DNA of 44,804 nucleotides from NCBI GenBank assembly GCA_002440825.1, contig DJVH01000047.1, positions 1-44,804 of the forward strand, in the 5' to 3' direction. The stretch comes from Bacteriovoracaceae bacterium UBA6261. Lineage in GTDB: Bacteria > Bdellovibrionota > Bacteriovoracia > Bacteriovoracales > Bacteriovoracaceae. Shown here piece by piece: positions 44,372 to 44,804 of the stretch (positions are counted from its first letter, which is position 1; each line of letters starts with the position of its first letter). Both the position numbers and the translations under genes were made by a program. The notes under the pieces were generated by a model. The model was given only the letters and a program-made list of their open reading frames with translations. It did no database searches and was not told where the DNA came from.

Positions 44372-44804
44372 AATGGTTCACTTTTCTCGTTTTAAATAAA
44401 AGAAAAACGGGAGTGTTTTTTTTCCTGGTCTTTTTATTCCTGATGGCTGGAAGTGCTTCCTTCTTTCATAAGCTCCGGCCCGAACTTGAGTATTTGCTCC
44501 CCAAGGATCATCAATTAATTCGCAACCTAAAAGAATTCAATCAGAGATTTTCTTTGAGTGACAATACCCTCGTTGCGTTGGAATGTTCCGGCCAATGCTC
44601 TCAAGTTTCTGATGAATTGATTGAGTTATTAAAAGAAAGAAAAATTTCCAATACGCACATCATAAAAAATAATTTTAAAGAGGAGCTTTCTTTTTTTGAA
44701 AAATACAGTTCTTACTATTATCCCATCAATCAGTATAAAACACTGGATGAAAAAATCTTTGCGCGCAAAGGCGGCAAAAACACGACCCCAGATAGATTTC
44801 AAAG
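44353..44804 (+). CDS. RND/MMPL-like exporter, 5' part (runs off the window)
   Basis: The frame stays open to the window end (about 150 codons). A short basic N-terminus is followed by one membrane helix (about 18-34, VFFFLVFLFLMAGSASFF) and the start of an extracytoplasmic domain with the LEYLLPKDHQLIRNLKEF pattern that opens MMPL/RND porter domains. The likely start is TTG at 44353, overlapping the previous gene by 19 bases; a GTG at 44413 would remove the cytoplasmic lead. The layout matches the exporter at 30102-32270. Confidence 0.7.
   Translation, partial: MENKKIKWFTFLVLNKRKTGVFFFLVFLFLMAGSASFFHKLRPELEYLLPKDHQLIRNLKEFNQRFSLSDNTLVALECSGQCSQVSDELIELLKERKISNTHIIKNNFKEELSFFEKYSSYYYPINQYKTLDEKIFARKGGKNTTPDRFQ

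Overview
This window looks like chromosomal DNA of a flagellated, chemotactic, double-membraned bacterium of moderate-to-low GC. Signs of an outer membrane are barrels ending in Phe, a lipoprotein murein endopeptidase and RND exporters. Gene order and protein style (fliL-M-N-O-P-Q-R-flhB-flhA-flhF-flhG-fliA in one block, many secreted proteins of unknown function) suggest Bdellovibrionota, possibly Bacteriovoracales. That placement is an inference and no 16S gene is present.

Region 1 (1-13.4 kb) starts with a REP-associated-type Y1 transposase and then holds a compact flagellar operon. It covers the C-ring (FliM, FliN), the stator-associated FliL, the export gate (FliO, FliP, FliQ, FliR, FlhB, FlhA), polar placement and number control (FlhF, FlhG), sigma-28 (FliA) and a conserved unknown. 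Two oddities stand out: FlhF has lost nearly all GTPase signature residues, and FliO carries a large AMIN-like periplasmic domain. Region 2 (13.4-21.4 kb) continues on the same strand with a PAS/coiled-coil membrane sensor, a cobalamin-type radical SAM enzyme, a MepA-like lipoprotein, an outer-membrane barrel, a small Cys-containing secreted protein and a methyl-accepting chemotaxis protein.

Region 3 (21.4-40.6 kb) is the most remarkable part. It is a dense, strand-switching block that reads as an uncharacterised lipid or isoprenoid-conjugate biosynthesis and export locus. It encodes three different eight-histidine membrane desaturases/hydroxylases, two Rieske oxygenases, an AurF-like diiron enzyme with all seven metal ligands, and a head-to-head prenyl synthase (squalene/phytoene synthase fold) whose stop overlaps the start of an RND exporter. 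It also encodes a PAP2 phosphatase/transferase, a left-handed beta-helix acyltransferase, a GH3-type adenylating ligase, a possible GNAT protein, an RnfD-like membrane domain fused to an FG-GAP/UnbV propeller, and two paralogous secreted proteins of unknown function. No polyketide synthase, NRPS, terpene cyclase, phytoene desaturase or dedicated Rieske reductase is visible. The product cannot be named from sequence.

Region 4 (40.6-44.8 kb) holds a membrane-anchored matrixin-like metalloprotease paired with a small barrel on the minus strand. A coupled plus-strand operon follows: a LysM-like/barrel protein, an endonuclease/exonuclease/phosphatase-fold enzyme, a tail-anchored unknown, and the 5' part of a second RND/MMPL protein that runs off the window. 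No tRNA, rRNA, CRISPR array or complete insertion sequence was found. No gene-free stretch exceeds 300 bases; the longest (18085-18293) is described.
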